From Prosopocoilus inquinatus (lineage: Eukaryota > Arthropoda > Insecta > Coleoptera > Lucanidae): 64,000 bases of DNA. Below, one piece after another: positions 50,259 through 62,650 of this stretch. A program made the translations under genes and the position numbers. How positions within the stretch are numbered: position 1 is the stretch's first letter; the number at the start of each line of letters is the position of its first letter. Location: contig CM069875.1 of the NCBI GenBank assembly GCA_036172665.1, positions 15,345,806 to 15,409,805 of the forward strand. Direction: 5' to 3'. The notes below the pieces were generated by a model. It worked only from the letters and a program-made list of their open reading frames with translations, was not told where the DNA came from and searched no databases.

Positions 50259-53200
50259 GATGTCTCTAAACGATCCTTACTTATCTAACATGTTATTTGA
50301 CGTTTGGATGGACTCCAGTAAGTCTGATGTGACATACGACGCTATCGGACGCAGCAGAAGCTGGAAATAGTTTTAAACGAAACAACACGTATTAGCGTTG
50401 TTCCTGTGATGTATCTAATCGATCCTTACTCATCTATCATGTTATTTGGCGTTTCGATGGGCTCCAGTAACTCTGATGTGAGATACAAAGTTCTCGGACG
50501 CAGCAGAAGCTGGAAATAGTTTTGAACGAAACAACACGTATTAGCGTTGTTCCTGTGATGTATCTAATCGATTCTTACTTATCTACTATGTTATTTGACG
50601 TTTCGATGGACTCCAGTAACTCTGATGTGAGATACGAAATTTTCGGACGCAGCATAAGCTGGAAATAGTTTTAAATGAAACAACACGCATTAGCGTTGTT
50701 CCTGTGATGTATCTAATCGATCCTTACTCATCTATCATGTTATTTGGCGTTTCGATGGACTCCAGTAACTCTGATGTGAGATACGACGTTTTCGGACGCA
50801 GCAGCAGCTGCAAATAGTTTTAAACGAAACAACACATATTAGCGTTGTTCCTGTAATGTATCTAATCGATCCTTACTCATCTATCATGTTATTTGCCGTT
50901 TGGACGGACTCCAGTAACTCTGATGTGAGATACAAAGTTTTTGGACGCAGAAGAAGCTGGAAATAGTTTTGAACGAAACAACACGTATTAGCGTTGTTCC
51001 TGTGATGTATCTAAACGATCCTTACTTATCTATCATGTTATTTGACGTTTCGATGCACTCCAGTAACTCTGATGTGAGATACGACGTTTTCGGACGCAGC
51101 AGAAGCTGGAAATAGTTTTAAACGAAACAACACGTATTAGCGTTGTTCCTGTGATGTATCTAATCGATCCTTACTCATCTATCATGTTATTTGACGTTTG
51201 GATGGACTCCAGTAACTCCGATGTGATACAAAGTTTTTGGGCGCAGCAGGAGCTGGAATTAGTTTTAAACGAAGCAACACGTATTAGCGTTATTCCTGTG
51301 ATGTATCTAATCGATCCTTACTCATCTATCATGTTATTTGGCGTTTCGATGGACTCCAGTAACTTTGATGTGAGATACGAAGTTCTCGGACGCAGCTGAA
51401 GCTGGAAATAGTTTTAAACGAAACAACACGTATTTGCGTTGTTCCTGTGATGTATCTAATCGATCCTTACTCATCTATCATGTTATTTGACGTTTGGATG
51501 GACTCCAGTAACTCTGATGTGATATACGAAATTATCGGACGCAGCAGAAGCTGGAAATAGTTTTGAACGAAACAACACGTATTAGCGTTGTTCCTGTGAT
51601 GTATCTAATCGATCCTTACTTATCTACTATGTTATTTGACGTTTCGATGGACTCCAGTAACTCTGATGTGAGATACGAAATTTTCGGACGCAGCAGAAGC
51701 TGGAAATAGTTTTAAATGAAACAACACGCATTAGCGTTGTTGCTGTGATGTATGTAATCGATCCTTACTCATCTATCATGTTATTTGACGTTTGGATGGG
51801 CTCCAGTAACTCTGAAGTGAGATACGAAGTTCTCGGAGGCAGCTGAAGCTGGAAATAGTTTTAAACGAAACAACACGTATTTGCGTTGTTCCTGTGATGT
51901 ATCTAATCGATCCTTACTCATCTATCATGTTATTTGACGTTTGGATTGACTCCAGTAACTCTGAAGTGAGATACGAAGTTCTCGGACGCAGCTGAAGCTG
52001 GAAATAGTTTTAAACGAAACAACACGTATTAGCGTTGTTCCTGTGATGTATCTAATCGATCCTTACTCATCTATCATGTTATTTGAAGTTTGGATGGACT
52101 CCAGTAACTCTGATGTGAGATACAAAGTTTTTGGACGCAGCAGAAGCTGGAAATAGTTTTGAACGAAACAACACGTATTAGCGTTGTTCCTGTGATGTAT
52201 CTAATCGATCCTTACTTAGCTACTATGTTATTTGACGTTTCGATGGACTCCAGTAACTCTAATGTGAGATACGAAATTTTCGGACGCAGCAGCAGCTGGA
52301 AATAGTTTTAAACGAAACAACACATATTAGCGTTGTTCCTGTGATGTATCTAATCGATCCTTACTCATCTATCATGTTATTTAACGTTTGGACGGACTCC
52401 AGTAACTCTGATGTGAGATACAAAGTTCTCGGACGCAGCAGAAGCTGGAAATAGTTTTGAACGAAACAATACGTATTAGCGTTGTTCCTGTGATGTATCT
52501 AAACGATCCTTACTTATCTAACATGTTATTTGACGTTTGGATGGACTCCAGTAACTCTGATGTGAGATACAAAGTTTTTGGGCGCAGCAGGAGCTGGAAA
52601 TAGTTTTAAACGAAGCAACACGCATTAGCGTTGTTCCTGTGATGTATCTAATCGATCCTTACTTAGCTACTATGTTATTTGAGGTTTCGATGGACTCCAG
52701 TAATTTTGATGTGAGATACGACGTTTTCGGACGCAGCAGAAGCTGGAAACAGTTTTAAACGAAACAACACGTATTAGCGTTGTTCCTGTAATGTATCTAA
52801 TCGATCCTTACTCATCTATCATGTTATTTGACGTTTGGATGGGCTCCAGTAACTCTGAAGTGAGATACGAAGTTCTCGGACGCAGCTGAAGCTGGAAATA
52901 GTTTTAAACGAAACAACATGCATTAGCGTTGTTCCTGTGATGTATCTAATCGATCCTTACTCATCTATCATGTTATTTGACGTTTGGATGGACTCCAGTA
53001 ACTCTGATGTGAGATACGAAATTATCGGACGCAGCAGAAGCTGGAAATAGTTTCAAACGAAACAACACGCATTAGCGTTGTTCCTGTGATGTATCTAAAC
53101 GATCCTTACTTATCTAAAATGTTATTTGACGTTTGGATGGATTCCAGTAAGTCTGATGTGACATACGTCGTTTTCGGACGCAGCAGAAGCTGGAAATAGT

Positions 53201-54615
53201 TTTAAACGAAACAACACGTATTAGCGTTGTTCCTGTGATGTATCTAATCGATCCTTACTCATCTATCATGTTATTTGACGTTTGAATGGACTCCAGTAAC
53301 TCTGATGTGAGACACAAAGTTCTCGGACGCAGCAGAAGCTGGAAATAGTTTTGAACGAAACAAAACGAATTAGCGTTGTTCCTGTGATGTATCTAATCGA
53401 TCCTTACTTATCTACTATGTTATTTGACGTTTCGATGGACTCTAGTAACTCTGATGTGAGATACGAAGTTTTTGGACGCAGCAGGAGCTGGAAATAGTTT
53501 TAAAGGAAACAACACATATTAGCGTTGCTGTGATGTATCTAATCGATCCTTACTTATCTACTATGTTATTTGACGTTTCGATGGACTCCAGTAACACTAA
53601 TGTGAGATACGAAGTTCTCGGACGCAGCTGAAACTGGAAATAGTTTTAAACGAAACGACACGTATTAGCGTTGTTCCTGTGATGTATCTAATCGATCCTT
53701 ACTCATCTATCATGAAATTTGACGTTTGGATGGACTCCAGTAACTCTGGTGTGAGATACAAAGTTTTGGGACGCAGCAGAAGCTGGAAATAGTTTTGAAC
53801 GAAACAACACGTATTAGCGTTGTTCCTGTGATGTATCTAATCGATCCTTACTTAGCTACTATGTTATTTGACGTTTCGATGGACTCCAGTAACTCTAATG
53901 TGAGATACGAAATTTTCGGACGCAGCAGCAGCTGGAAATAGTTTTAAACGAAACAACACATATTAGCGTTGTTCCTGTGATGTATCTAATCGATCCTTAC
54001 TCATCTATCATGTTATTTGGCGTTTCGATGGACTCAAGTAACTCTGAAGTGAGATAAGAAGTTCTCGGACGCAGCTGAAGCTGGAAATAGTTTTAAACGA
54101 AACAACACGTATTTGCGTTGTTCCTGTGATGTATCTAATCGATCCTTACTCATCTATCATGTTATTTGACGTTTGGATGGACTCCAGTAACTCTGAAGTG
54201 AGATACGAAGTTCTCGGACGCAGCTGAAGCTGGAAATAATTTTAAACGAAACAACACGTATTAGCGTTGTTCCTGTGATGTATCTAATCGATCCTTACTC
54301 ATCTATCATGTTATTTGACGTTTGGATGGACTCCAGTAACTCTGATGTGAGATACAAAGTTTTTGGACGCAGCAGAAGCTGGAAATAGTTTTGAACGAAA
54401 CAACACGTATTAGCGTTGTTCCTGTGATGTATCTAATCGATCCTTACTTAGCTACTATGTTATTTGACGTTTCGATGGACTCCAGTAACTCTAATGTGAG
54501 ATACGGAATTTTCCGACGCAGCAGCAGCTGGAAATAGTTTTAAACGAAACAACACGCATTAGCGATGTTCCTGTGATGTATCTAATCGATCCTTACTCAT
54601 CTATCATGTTATTTT
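50259..54615. repeat. Large higher-order unit, block 4 (first part)
   Basis: Starts like blocks 1-3 and includes the 2-bp deletion monomer (51220) and the 3-bp deletion monomer gttgctg (53525). The following ctctgtgag deletion of blocks 1-3 is absent; the same monomer reads ctctggtgtgag at about 53744. From 48756 to 56496 the spacing of matching gcgttattcc monomers is 7740 bp (52 monomers minus 8 bases), so blocks 3 and 4 are offset copies of one long unit. Confidence 0.87.
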
Positions 54616-57600
54616 ACGTTTGGATGGACTCCAGTAACTCTGATGTGAGATACAAAGTTTTTGGACGCAGCAGAAGCTGGAAATAGTTTTGAACGAAACA
54701 ACACGTATTAGCGTTGTTCCTGTGATGTATCTAATCGATCCTTACTTAGCTACTATGTTATTTGACGTTTCGATGGACTCCAGTAACTCTAATGTGAGAT
54801 ACGAAATTTTCGGACGCAGCAGCAGCTGGAAATAGTTTTAAACGAAACAACACATATTAGCGTTGTTCCTGTGATGTATCTAATCGATCCTTACTCATCT
54901 ATCATGTTATTTAACGTTTGGACGGACTCCAGTAACTCTGATGTGAGATACAAAGTTCTCGGACGCAGCAGAAGCTGGAAATAGTTTTGAACGAAACAAT
55001 ACGTATTAGCGTTGTTCCTGTGATGTATCTAAACGATCCTTACTTATCTAACATGTTATTTGACGTTTGGATGGACTCCAGTATCTCTGATGTGAGATAC
55101 AAAGTTTTTGGGCGCAGCAGGAGCTGGAAATAGTTTTAAACGAAGCAACACGCATTAGCGTTGTTCCTGTGATGTATCTAATCGATCCTTACTTAGCTAC
55201 TATGTTATTTGACGTTTCGATGGACTCCAGTAATTTTGATGTGAGATACGACGTTTTCGGACGCAGCAGAAGCTGGAAATAGTTTTAAACGAAACAACAT
55301 GCATTAGCGTTGTTCCTGTGATGTATCTAATCGATCCTTACTCATCTATCATGTTATTTGACGTTTGGATGGACTCCAGTAACTCTGATGTGAGATACGA
55401 AATTATCGGACGCAGCAGAAGCTGGAAATAGTTTCAAACGAAACAACACGCATTAGCGTTGTTCCTGTGATGTATCTAAACGATCCTTACTTATCTAACA
55501 TGTTATTTGACGTTTGGATGGACTCCAGTAAGTCTGATGTGACATACGACGTTTTCGGACGCAGCAGAAGCTGGAAATAGTTTTAAACGAAACAACACGT
55601 ATTAGCGTTGTTCCTGTGATGTATCTAATCGATCCTTACTCATCTATCATGTTATTTGACGTTTGAATGGACTCCAGTAACTCTGATGTGAGACACAAAG
55701 TTCTCGGACGCAGCAGAAGCTGGAAATAGTTTTGAACGAAACAAAACGAATTAGCGTTGTTCCTGTGATGTATCTAATCGATCCTTACTTATCTACTATG
55801 TTATTTGACGTTTCGATGGACTCTAGTATCTCTGATGTGAGATACGAAGTTTTTGGACGCAGCAGGAGCTGGAAATAGTTTTAAAGGAAACAACACATAT
55901 TAGCGTTGCTGCGATGTATCTAATCGATCCTTACTTATCTACTATGTTATTTGACGTTTCGATGGACTCCAGTAACTCTAATGTGAGATACGGAGTTCTC
56001 GGACGCAGCTGAAGCTGGAAATAGTTTTAAACGAAACAACACGTATTAGCGTTGTTCCTGTGATGTATCTAATCGATCCTTACTCATCTATCATGAAATT
56101 TGACGTTTGGATGGACTCCAGTAACTCTGATGTGAGATACAAAGTTTTGGGGCGCAGCAGAAGCTGGAAATAGTTTTGAACGAAACAACACGTATTAGCG
56201 TTGTTCCTGTGATGTATCTAATCGATCCTTACTTAGCTACTATGTTATTTGACGTTTCGATGGACTCCAGTAACTCTAATGTGAGATACGAAATTTTCGG
56301 ACGCAGCAGCAGCTGGAAATAGTTTTAAACGAAACAACACATATTACCGTTGTTCCTGTGATGTATCTAATCGATCCTTACTCATCTATCATGTTATTTG
56401 GCGTTTCGATGGACTCAAGTAACTCTGAAGTGAGATAAGAAGTTCTCGGACGCAGCTGAAGCTGGAAATAGTTTTAAACGAAACAACACGCATTAGCGTT
56501 ATTCCTGTGATGTATCTAATCGATCCTTACTCATCTATCATGTTATTTGACGTTTGGACGGACTCCAGTAACTCTGATGAGAGATACAAAGTTCTCGGAC
56601 ACAGTAGAAGCTGGAAATAGTTTTGAACGAAACAACACGTATTAGCGTTGTTCCTGTGATGCCTCTAAACGATCCTTACTTATCTAACATGTTATTTGAC
56701 GTTTGGATGGGCTCCAGTAACTCTGAAGTGAGATACGAAGTTCTCGGACGCAGCTGAAGCTGGAAATAGTTTTAAATGAAACAACACGCATTAGCGTTGT
56801 TCCTGTGATGTATCTAAGCGATCCTTACTCATCTATCATGTTATTTGACGTTTGGATGGACTCCAGTAACTCTGATGTGAGATACGAAATTATCGGACGC
56901 AGCAGAAGCTGGAAATAGTTTTAAATGAAACAACACGCATTAGCGTTGTTCCTGTGATGTATCTAAACGATCCTTACTTATCTAACATGTTATTTGACGT
57001 TTGAATTGACTCCAGAAAGTCTGATGTGAGATACAAAGTTTTTGGACGCAGCAGGAGCTGGAAATAGTTTTAAACGAAACAACACGTATTAGCGTTGTTC
57101 CTGTGCTGTATCTAATCGATCCTTACTCACCTATCATGTTATTTGGCGTTTCGATGGACTCCAGTAGCTCTGATGCGAGATACGACGTTCTCGGCCGCAG
57201 CAGAAGCTGGAAATAGTTTTAAACGAAACAACATGCATTAGCGTTGTTCCTGTGATGTATCTAATCGATCCTTACTCATCTATCATGTTATTTGGCGTTT
57301 CGATGGGCTCCAGTAGCTCTGATGTGAGATACGACGTTTTCGGACGCAGCAGAAGCTGGAAATAGTTTTAAACGAAACAACACGCAATAACGTTGTTCCT
57401 GTGATGTATCTAATCGATCCTTACTCATCTATCATGTTATTTGGCGTTTCGATGGACTCCAGTAACTCTGATGTGAGATACAAAGTTCTCGGACGCAGCT
57501 GAAGCTGGAAATAGTTTTGAACGAAACAACACGTATTAGCGTTGTTCCTGTGATGTATCTAATCGATCCTTACTTAGCTACTATGTTATTTGACGTTTCG

Positions 57601-57666
57601 ATGGACTCCAGTAACTCTGATGTGAGATACGAAATTATCGGACGCAGCAGAAGCTGGAAATAGTTT
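54616..57666. repeat. 22-monomer-spaced duplication, copy A
   Basis: About 3.05 kb that recurs 3275 bp downstream (22 x 149 minus the 3-bp deletion at 55904, gttgctgcgatg). Markers are gcgttattcc at 56496 and gatgcctct at 56658. It holds the second half of block 4 and a tail shared with 48.8-49.6 kb. Confidence 0.88.
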
Positions 57667-57890
57667 TAAACGAAACAACACGTATTAGCGTTGTTCCTGT
57701 GATGTATCTAATCGATCCTTACTCATCTATCATGTTATTTAACGTTTGGACGGACTCCAGAAACTCTGATGTGAGATACAAAGTTCTCGGACGCAGCAGA
57801 AGCTGGAAATAGTTTTGAACGAAACAATACGTATTAGCGTTGTTCCTGTGATGTATCTAAACGATCCTTACTTATCTAACATGTTATTTG
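57667..57890. repeat. Spacer monomers between the 22-mer copies
   Basis: About one and a half monomers, including one with the private change ggactccagaaactctg (near 57756). It is ordinary satellite sequence, in phase, and bridges the two copies. Confidence 0.8.
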
Positions 57891-60800
57891 ACGTTTGGAT
57901 GGACTCCAGTAACTCTGATGTGAGATACAAAGTTTTTGGACGCAGCAGAAGCTGGAAATAGTTTTGAACGAAACAACACGTATTAGCGTTGTTCCTGTGA
58001 TGTATCTAATCGATCCTTACTTAGCTACTATGTTATTTGACGTTTCGATGGACTCCAGTAACTCTAATGTGAGATACGAAATTTTCGGACGCAGCAGCAG
58101 CTGGAAATAGTTTTAAACGAAACAACACATATTAGCGTTGTTCCTGTGATGTATCTAATCGATCCTTACTCATCTATCATGTTATTTAACGTTTGGACGG
58201 ACTCCAGTAACTCTGATGTGAGATACAAAGTTCTCGGACGCAGCAGAAGCTGGAAATAGTTTTGAACGAAACAATACGTATTAGCGTTGTTCCTGTGATG
58301 TATCTAAACGATCCTTACTTATCTAACATGTTATTTGACGTTTGGATGGACTCCAGTAACTCTGATGTGAGATACAAAGTTTTTGGGCGCAGCAGGAGCT
58401 GGAAATAGTTTTAAACGAAGCAACACGCATTAGCGTTGTTCCTGTGATGTATCTAATCGATCCTTACTTAGCTACTATGTTATTTGACGTTTCGATGGAC
58501 TCCAGTAATTTTGATGTGAGATACGACGTTTTCGGACGCAGCAGAAGCTGGAAATAGTTTTAAACGAAACAACATGCATTAGCGTTGTTCCTGTGATGTA
58601 TCTAATCGATCCTTACTCATCTATCATGTTATTTGACGTTTGGATGGACTCCAGTAACTCTGATGTGAGATACGAAATTATCGGACGCAGCAGAAGCTGG
58701 AAATAGTTTCAAACGAAACAACACGCATTAGCGTTGTTCCTGTGATGTATCTAAACGATCCTTACTTATCTAACATGTTATTTGACGTTTGGATGGACTC
58801 CAGTAAGTCTGATGTGACATACGACGTTTTCGGACGCAGCAGAAGCTGGAAATAGTTTTAAACGAAACAACACGTATTAGCGTTGTTCCTGTGATGTATC
58901 TAATCGATCCTTACTCATCTATCATGTTATTTGACGTTTGAATGGACTCCAGTAACTCTGATGTGAGACACAAAGTTCTCGGACGCAGCAGAAGCTGGAA
59001 ATAGTTTTGAACGAAACAAAACGAATTAGCGTTGTTCCTGTGATGTATCTAATCGATCCTTACTTATCTACTATGTTATTTGACGTTTCGATGGACTCTA
59101 GTATCTCTGATGTGAGATACGAAGTTTTTGGACGCAGCAGGAGCTGGAAATAGTTTTAAAGGAAACAACACATATTAGCGTTGCTGCGATGTATCTAATC
59201 GATCCTTACTTATCTACTATGTTATTGGACGTTTCGATGGACTCCAGTAACTCTAATGTGAGATACGGAGTTCTCGGACGCAGCTGAAGCTGGAAATAGT
59301 TTTAAACGAAACAACACGTATTAGCGTTGTTCCTGTGATGTATCTAATCGATCCTTACTCATCTATCATGAAATTTGACGTTTGGATGGACTCCAGTAAC
59401 TCTGATGTGAGATACAAAGTTTTGGGGCGCAGCAGAAGCTGGAAATAGTTTTGAACGAAACAACACGTATTAGCGTTGTTCCTGTGATGTATCTAATCGA
59501 TCCTTACTTAGCTACTATGTTATTTGACGTTTCGATGGACTCCAGTAACTCTAATGTGAGATACGAAATTTTCGGACGCAGCAGCAGCTGGAAATAGTTT
59601 TAAACGAAACAACACATATTACCGTTGTTCCTGTGATGTATCTAATCGATCCTTACTCATCTATCATGTTATTTGGCGTTTCGATGGACTCAAGTAACTC
59701 TGAAGTGAGATAAGAAGTTCTCGGACGCAGCTGAAGCTGGAAATAGTTTTAAACGAAACAACACGCATTAGCGTTATTCCTGTGATGTATCTAATCGATC
59801 CTTACTCATCTATCATGTTATTTGACGTTTGGACGGACTCCAGTAACTCTGATGAGAGATACAAAGTTCTCGGACACAGTAGAAGCTGGAAATAGTTTTG
59901 AACGAAACAACACGTATTAGCGTTGTTCCTGTGATGCCTCTAAACGATCCTTACTTATCTAACATGTTATTTGACGTTTGGATGGGCTCCAGTAACTCTG
60001 AAGTGAGATACGAAGTTCTCGGACGCAGCTGAAGCTGGAAATAGTTTTAAATGAAACAACACGCATTAGCGTTGTTCCTGTGATGTATCTAAGCGATCCT
60101 TACTCATCTATCATGTTATTTGACGTTTGGATGGACTCCAGTAACTCTGATGTGAGATACGAAATTATCGGACGCAGCAGAAGCTGGAAATAGTTTTAAA
60201 TGAAACAATACGCATTAGCGTTGTTCCTGTGATGTATCTAAACGATCCTTACTTATCTAACATGTTATTTGACGTTTGAATGGACTCCAGAAAGTCTGAT
60301 GTGAGATACAAAGTTTTTGGACGCAGCAGGAGCTGGAAATAGTTTTAAACGAAACAACACGTATTAGCGTTGTTCCTGTGCTGTATCTAATCGATCCTTA
60401 CTCACCTATCATGTTATTTGGCGTTTCGATGGACTCCAGTAGCTCTGATGCGAGATACGACGTTCTCGGCCGCAGCAGAAGCTGGAAATAGTTTTAAACG
60501 AAACAACATGCATTAGCGTTGTTCCTGTGATGTATCTAATCGATCCTTACTCATCTATCATGTTATTTGGCGTTTCGATGGGCTCCAGTAGCTCTGATGT
60601 GAGATACGACGTTTTCGGACGCAGCAGAAGCTGGAAATAGTTTTAAACGAAACAACACGCAATAACGTTGTTCCTGTGATGTATCTAATCGATCCTTACT
60701 CATCTATCATGTTATTTGGCGTTTCGATGGACTCCAGTAACTCTGATGTGAGATACAAAGTTCTCGGACGCAGCTGAAGCTGGAAATAGTTTTGAACGAA

Positions 60801-60941
60801 ACAACACGTATTAGCGTTGTTCCTGTGATGTATCTAATCGATCCTTACTTAGCTACTATGTTATTTGACGTTTCGATGGACTCCAGTAACTCTGATGTGA
60901 GATACGAAATTATCGGACGCAGCAGAAGCTGGAAATAGTTT
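57891..60941. repeat. 22-monomer-spaced duplication, copy B
   Basis: Copy of 54616-57666. The gttgctgcgatg deletion recurs at 59179, gcgttattcc at 59771 and gatgcctct at 59933, each 3275 bp from its partner. Private changes include gttattggacg at about 59221 and caatacgcatt near 60207. Confidence 0.88.
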
Positions 60942-61011
60942 CAAACGAAACAACACGCATTAGCGTTGTTCCTGTGATGTATCTAAACGATCCTTACTTA
61001 TCTAACATGTT
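59373..61011. repeat. 11-monomer tandem duplication, copy A
   Basis: 1639 bp, exactly 11 x 149, overlapping the right part of the 22-monomer copy B. Markers gcgttattcc (59771 and 61410) and gatgcctct (59933 and 61572) are 1639 bp apart. Confidence 0.9.
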
Positions 61012-62650
61012 ATTTGACGTTTGGATGGACTCCAGTAACTCTGATGTGAGATACAAAGTTTTGGGGCGCAGCAGAAGCTGGAAATAGTTTTGAACGAAAC
61101 AACACGTATTAGCGTTGTTCCTGTGATGTATCTAATCGATCCTTACTTAGCTACTATGTTATTTGACGTTTCGATGGACTCCAGTAACTCTAATGTGAGA
61201 TACGAAATTTTCGGACGCAGCAGCAGCTGGAAATAGTTTTAAACGAAACAACACATATTAGCGTTGTTCCTGTGATGTATCTAATCGATCCTTACTCATC
61301 TATCATGTTATTTGGCGTTTCGATGGACTCAAGTAACTCTGAAGTGAGATAAGAAGTTCTCGGACGCAGCTGAAGCTGGAAATAGTTTTAAACGAAACAA
61401 CACGCATTAGCGTTATTCCTGTGATGTATCTAATCGATCCTTACTCATCTATCATGTTATTTGACGTTTGGACGGACTCCAGTAACTCTGATGAGAGATA
61501 CAAAGTTCTCGGACACAGTAGAAGCTGGAAATAGTTTTGAACGAAACAACACGTATTAGCGTTGTTCCTGTGATGCCTCTAAACGATCCTTACTTATCTA
61601 ACATGTTATTTGACGTTTGGATGGGCTCCAGTAACTCTGAAGTGAGATACGAAGTTCTCGGACGCAGCTGAAGCTGGAAATAGTTTTAAATGAAACAACA
61701 CGCATTAGCGTTGTTCCTGTGATGTATCTAAGCGATCCTTACTCATCTATCATGTTATTTGACGTTTGGATGGACTCCAGTAACTCTGATGTGAGATACG
61801 AAATTATCGGACGCAGCAGAAGCTGGAAATAGTTTTAAATGAAACAACACGCATTAGCGTTGTTCCTGTGATGTATCTAACCGATCCTTACTTATCTAAC
61901 ATGTTATTTGACGTTTGAACGGACTCCAGAAAGTCTGATGTGAGATACAAAGTTTTTGGACGCAGCAGGAGCTGGAAATAGTTTTAAACGAAACAACACG
62001 TATTAGCGTTGTTCCTGTGCTGTATCTAATCGATCCTTACTCACCTATCATGTTATTTGGCGTTTCGATGGACTCCAGTAGCTCTGATGCGAGATACGAC
62101 GTTCTCGGACGCAGCAGAAGCTGGAAATAGTTTTAAACGAAACAACATGCATTAGCGTTGTTCCTGTGATGTATCTAATCGATCCTTACTCATCTATCAT
62201 GTTATTTGGCGTTTCGATGGGCTCCAGTAGCTCTGATGTGAGATACGACGTTTTCGGACGCAGCAGAAGCTGGAAATAGTTTTAAACGAAACAACACGCA
62301 ATAGCGTTGTTCCTGTGATGTATCTAATCGATCCTTACTCATCTATCATGTTATTTGGCGTTTCGATGGACTCCAGTAACTCTGATGTGAGATACAAAGT
62401 TCTCGGACGCAGCTGAAGCTGGAAATAGTTTTGAAAGAAACAACACGTATTAGCGTTGTTCCTGTGATGTATCTAATCGATCCTTACTTAGCTACTATGT
62501 TATTTGACGTTTCGATGGACTCCAATAACTCTGATGTGAGATACGAAATTATCGGACGCAGCAGAAGCTGGAAATAGTTTCAAACGAAACAACACGCATT
62601 AGCGTTGTTCCTGTGATGTATCTAAACGATCCTTACTTATCTAACATGTT
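61012..62650. repeat. 11-monomer tandem duplication, copy B
   Basis: Second 11-monomer copy. By eye about eight substitutions separate it from copy A, for example cggccgc against cggacgc, caataacg against caatagcg, ttgaatgg against ttgaacgg and ccagtaac against ccaataac. That is about 0.5% divergence, clearly more than the 23-monomer pair on the left shows. Confidence 0.88.
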
